Shown: piece after piece, positions 61,510 to 64,000 of the stretch
How the letters are laid out: each line of letters opens with the position of its first letter
Numbering within the stretch: position 1 is the stretch's first letter
Assembly: GCF_006864135.1 (NCBI RefSeq)
Contig: NZ_SADV01000001.1
Span: 427,030 to 491,029 of the forward strand
DNA from: Lysinibacillus sphaericus
Lineage (GTDB): Bacteria; Bacillota; Bacilli; Bacillales_A; Planococcaceae
Length of the DNA: 64,000 nucleotides
Direction of reading: 5' to 3'
The notes under the pieces: model-generated
What the model saw: the letters and a program-made list of their open reading frames with translations, nothing else
Told to the model about the DNA's origin: nothing
Database searches by the model: none
Program-made: the position numbers and the translations under genes

Positions 61510-61560
61510 TTCGTAAAAGAGACGTAAAGGAATGTAATGCTTTGTAAACGATTGTAAAGA
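61510..61560 (-). promoter_or_regulatory. Pho box upstream of pstS
   Basis: Minus strand direct repeats TTTACAATCG, TTTACAAAGCA, TTACATTCCT, TTACGTCTCT, TTTACG, about 11 bp apart. This is the TT(A/C/T)ACA repeat array bound by PhoP under phosphate starvation. Confidence 0.8.
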
Positions 61561-61569
61561 TGAATTTAC

Positions 61570-61700
61570 AATTGTAGCTGTCGCACAAATAAACAATGCG
61601 TCTGAATTGTGCCTAGGCTGCACGAGGTCCGACACGTTATCGGTCATTTCGGTAATACCACACGACATGACGTTTTTACCGATGCATGTCAGATAGCCGT
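61570..61700. repeat. Dispersed repeat (family 2), diverged copy
   Basis: TTGTAGCTGTCGC then AAATAAACAATGCGTCTGAA matches the two inner blocks of the 20.06-20.29 kb copy; the rest (GACACGTTATCGGTCATTTC ... ACCGATGCATGTC) is inverted-repeat-rich. No gene. Confidence 0.45.
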
Positions 61701-61723
61701 TTTCCTTTAATAATGAGTTAAAC

Positions 61724-61751
61724 TTGCTTCCTTTTGGAAAGATGCTATAAT
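61724..61751 (+). promoter_or_regulatory. Sigma-A-like promoter of small gene at 61794
   Basis: TTGCTT, 16-bp spacer, TATAAT, followed after 27 bases by AAGAGGAG and the GTG start. Confidence 0.6.
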
Positions 61752-61793
61752 AAGCAATTGTGTCAGGAAATAATCTAAGAGGAGTTTGACTTT

Positions 61794-61991
61794 GTGATTA
61801 AACATACAAAAGTACAAAATACCGATTACTTTAAAACGTATTTAACACTTATTATGGAACATCGTGAATATACTCTACATGAAGCCGTTGATTTTATGGT
61901 AGAGACTTATTTCTGTAATAATATAGAGCTTTATGGATTAAAGCCGAAACAACAATTTGAATTAGCTATTCAACAATTATCTGTACAATAA
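61794..61991 (+). CDS. Small conserved-type protein of unknown function
   Basis: 65 residues from GTG with ribosome site AAGAGGAG. IKHTKVQNTDYFKTYLTLIM, then EHREYTLHEAVDFMVETYF and GLKPKQQFELAIQQLSVQ; helical, cytoplasmic. The place beside pst and pbpA corresponds to the small yqz-type genes of Bacillus, but no family is claimed. Own promoter and terminator support a real gene. Confidence 0.7.
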   Translation: MIKHTKVQNTDYFKTYLTLIMEHREYTLHEAVDFMVETYFCNNIELYGLKPKQQFELAIQQLSVQ

Positions 61992-62013
61992 GCCTTTTAT
62001 ATAAAAATAAATA

Positions 62014-62052
62014 AAACACGGTATGAAAATGGTGGTCTTTCATACCGTGTTT
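62014..62052 (+). terminator. Terminator of small gene
   Basis: AACACGGTATGAAA ... TTTCATACCGTGTTTTTTTC; strong stem with T run. Confidence 0.85.
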
Positions 62053-62091
62053 TTTTCGCGGGTAGTCAATAATACTCTAAAACTATAAAAA

Positions 62092-62123
62092 AACCGCTAG
62101 GCATGTAAATGCACTAGCGGTTT
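62092..62123 (-). terminator. Terminator of penicillin-binding protein gene
   Basis: AACCGCTAG ... CTAGCGGTT inverted repeat just after the stop, with T-rich minus-strand tail. Confidence 0.75.
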
Positions 62124-62126
62124 CTC

Positions 62127-64000
62127 TTATTTTTGCTCATCTTCACCAATCTTGTCTTTTGAAATAGCCGGTAAAATTGGTTGTTTTACATTACTGTCAG
62201 TCACTTTTTCAGCATTATATTTTGCCTTTAACTCAAAATATTTATCGACAGCACGACGAGCTATCTCATTATTATTTGATAAATGCTGAGTCGTGTAGGT
62301 CGTTGCCCATGGAATAACAACTGCGTAGGCAATTTCAGGATTATCAAACGGTGCAAAGCCAACATGTGTTAAGTTAATCGTACTTGTACCATAATAATCA
62401 CGTAATGGTCCATAATAAACTACCTCTGCTGTCCCCGTTTTCCCCGCTGCTGTATACGGTGCATTTGCAAATTGTCTTTTTGCTGTACCATTTGCGCCCG
62501 TATAAACACGTCGTAGCCCTTGTTTTACATAGTTAATTTCATCTGATGAATTATCAATATGATTTAAAATTGTTGGCCCTATTTCTGTTACTAATTGGCC
62601 TAGCGATTGCCCATCTTTTGATGGCTCATGTACCTCTTTCACAACATGTGGCTGAATGCGATAGCCACCATTTGCGATTGTCGAGATATATTGCGCCAAT
62701 TGTAACGGTGTATACGTATCATACTGCCCAATCGCTAAGTCGAGTGCTTTACCCCCATAGGTTGGACCAGTTGGACCTTGTACCCCATTAAATTCATTTG
62801 GTAAATCAATCCCTGTATTTACACCTAACCCGAATTGTGCATAAGAATTACGCATTTTGGGGAATGTATCGTCTTTTAATCGAAGTGGCATCCCATAGCT
62901 ATATGGTGTTCCATTAATAAGCAAAGCTGTTTTAAACATATAAACGTTAGAAGATTGCTCCAATGCTCTTAAACCATCCATTGTAATATAGCCACTACGG
63001 TTAAAAATAGAAGATTTCTTTTTAGTATTTAGTAATTGAATCGGTTCATCCCCAAATATAGTACTTGGCCGAATGGCTCCCAATTTATACCCAGTTAGCA
63101 AAGTTGCTGCTTTAACTGCAGAACCAGACTCATAAGCTGTTGTGAAGGTTCCATACGAATAATCGACGACTTCATTTTTCCCTGTTTCAGGATTTTTTTC
63201 AATTTTCTTACCAACCATTGATAAAATATCACCTGTATTTGGGTCCATCATTACTAAAAAGGCACGATCGAGTAAACCGGAACCCCCCTGTGATTTTAAT
63301 TTTAGCAACTCTTCCTCAACAATTTTTTCAGTTGCAGCCGTTAACTCGCTATCTAGTGTTAAGACTAAATCTTTACCAGGCTCGCCTTCATAAGTTGTAA
63401 TGGTATCGACTACCTGCCCTTTTTTATTCGTAATATTTTTAACAACTGATTTTTGCCCTTGCAGTAAATCTTCATATTGCGCTTCAATATAACTTTCACC
63501 AACACGGTCATTTCGTGAATAATCACGAGCTAAATAATAATTCAGCTTTTCTTTTGGAATCCCTTTTGCTGGTACTGTTGTGCGTCCTAAAATAGCAAGT
63601 GAAGATAATTTCAAACGCTTCCAGTCAGTTGTTGTGTTAACGCCCGGTAATTGAGTCAAACGCTCAGAGACACGCGCAAATTCATCGGCAGATACATTTT
63701 CACTCTTAATAATTTGCGGTGATAAATTGTATCCTGATACCATCTCTCGATAGATTGCTAGTACTTCTAAGTCATTATCTGTCAATTGTAATAATTCTTC
63801 GTTTGTAATTCGTTCACGAACAAGTTTATCTATTTGTGCATTGATTTGACTTTCCGTTACATTTTCCTGTGCCCTAATTTTCTTTTTTTCTTTATCTGTT
63901 ACTTTTGCATAGGCAGCGTCATGATTTTTTATCATCCAAAAATCTTGTTTGTCACGTAATGTAACACGTTTCGTTGGCTGCTCAATCAATTGTGCCAGCT
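62127..64000 (-). CDS. pbpA: Class B penicillin-binding protein (partial, N-terminus beyond window)
   Basis: At least 624 residues visible; the frame is open to the window edge (LAQLIEQPTKR precedes the first ATG-like codon), so the membrane anchor is outside. Dimerisation domain, then transpeptidase: catalytic ESGSAVKAATLL (serine is in the SAVK tetrad), SSN equivalent EQSSNVYMF, KTGTAEVVYY. D,D-transpeptidase of peptidoglycan elongation (PBP2A/PbpA/PBP2 class, KxxK spacing). Upstream of pst as in Bacillus subtilis. Confidence 0.93.
   Translation of the reverse strand, partial: LAQLIEQPTKRVTLRDKQDFWMIKNHDAAYAKVTDKEKKKIRAQENVTESQINAQIDKLVRERITNEELLQLTDNDLEVLAIYREMVSGYNLSPQIIKSENVSADEFARVSERLTQLPGVNTTTDWKRLKLSSLAILGRTTVPAKGIPKEKLNYYLARDYSRNDRVGESYIEAQYEDLLQGQKSVVKNITNKKGQVVDTITTYEGEPGKDLVLTLDSELTAATEKIVEEELLKLKSQGGSGLLDRAFLVMMDPNTGDILSMVGKKIEKNPETGKNEVVDYSYGTFTTAYESGSAVKAATLLTGYKLGAIRPSTIFGDEPIQLLNTKKKSSIFNRSGYITMDGLRALEQSSNVYMFKTALLINGTPYSYGMPLRLKDDTFPKMRNSYAQFGLGVNTGIDLPNEFNGVQGPTGPTYGGKALDLAIGQYDTYTPLQLAQYISTIANGGYRIQPHVVKEVHEPSKDGQSLGQLVTEIGPTILNHIDNSSDEINYVKQGLRRVYTGANGTAKRQFANAPYTAAGKTGTAEVVYYGPLRDYYGTSTINLTHVGFAPFDNPEIAYAVVIPWATTYTTQHLSNNNEIARRAVDKYFELKAKYNAEKVTDSNVKQPILPAISKDKIGEDEQK

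Overview
The window looks like chromosome of a low-GC, Gram-positive, spore-former-type Bacillales, most likely Lysinibacillus or a close Planococcaceae/Caryophanaceae relative. The evidence is AT-rich genes with AGGAGG-type ribosome sites, a Bacillus-like order of housekeeping genes (pbpA, pstSCAB-phoU, rpmG-fau-yqgQ, an LTA synthase, yqgX, comG, gcvT-gcvPA-gcvPB), a T-box and a tandem glycine riboswitch. The genus is inferred from gene content and style only.

Accessory left half, 1-33.4 kb, almost all on the minus strand. From 33.4 down to 11.4 kb runs one large locus that reads as an unusual contractile-injection (type VI-like) system in a monoderm: a Ser/Thr kinase, a sheath-like 722-residue protein, a tube-like 141-residue protein, a J-domain protein, two FHA proteins, an active PP2C and a PP2C-like pseudophosphatase, several unrecognised candidate structural proteins, an 882-residue Hsp70-like ATPase, two VgrG-like spikes, a pentapeptide-repeat protein, a DUF4280 PAAR-like tip, and a pre-toxin/nuclease effector followed by its immunity gene. 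No ClpV, TssJLM, TssK/F/G or gp25 homologue was recognised. The J-domain/Hsp70-like pair may do the chaperone work.

Downstream of the effector, 0.2-11.2 kb, lie four orphan toxin-tip/immunity cassettes (deaminase remnant plus Imm3-like; two nuclease-type tips; one tip with a YxiG-like immunity protein). They are interrupted by an IS3-family remnant, a zinc-ribbon transposase scrap and two paralogous units of the same design: divergent small XRE regulator, short serine recombinase, IS110 transposase, with a toxin tip directly downstream. Upstream of both IS110 transposases is a conserved structured segment whose stem varies by compensatory changes, a candidate bridge RNA. One unit also carries a Rep-like gene.

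A 1.1-kb non-coding stretch (33.4-34.5 kb) holds a dispersed repeat, a 39-bp tandem repeat and a 21-24-bp minisatellite.

Conserved right half, 34.5-64 kb: glycine cleavage operon behind a tandem glycine riboswitch; aroK and the comG pseudopilus operon; a COG2345-type regulator; DUF2626 protein; a short YidC preceded by a MifM-like arrest peptide and a Shine-Dalgarno-masking hairpin; MBL hydrolase; LTA synthase; yqgQ-fau; rpmG; trpEG behind a T-box; MscS channel; VWA protein; the Pho-box-controlled pstSCAB-phoU operon; and the C-terminal part of a class B penicillin-binding protein running off the end. Two families of dispersed intergenic repeats occur across the window.
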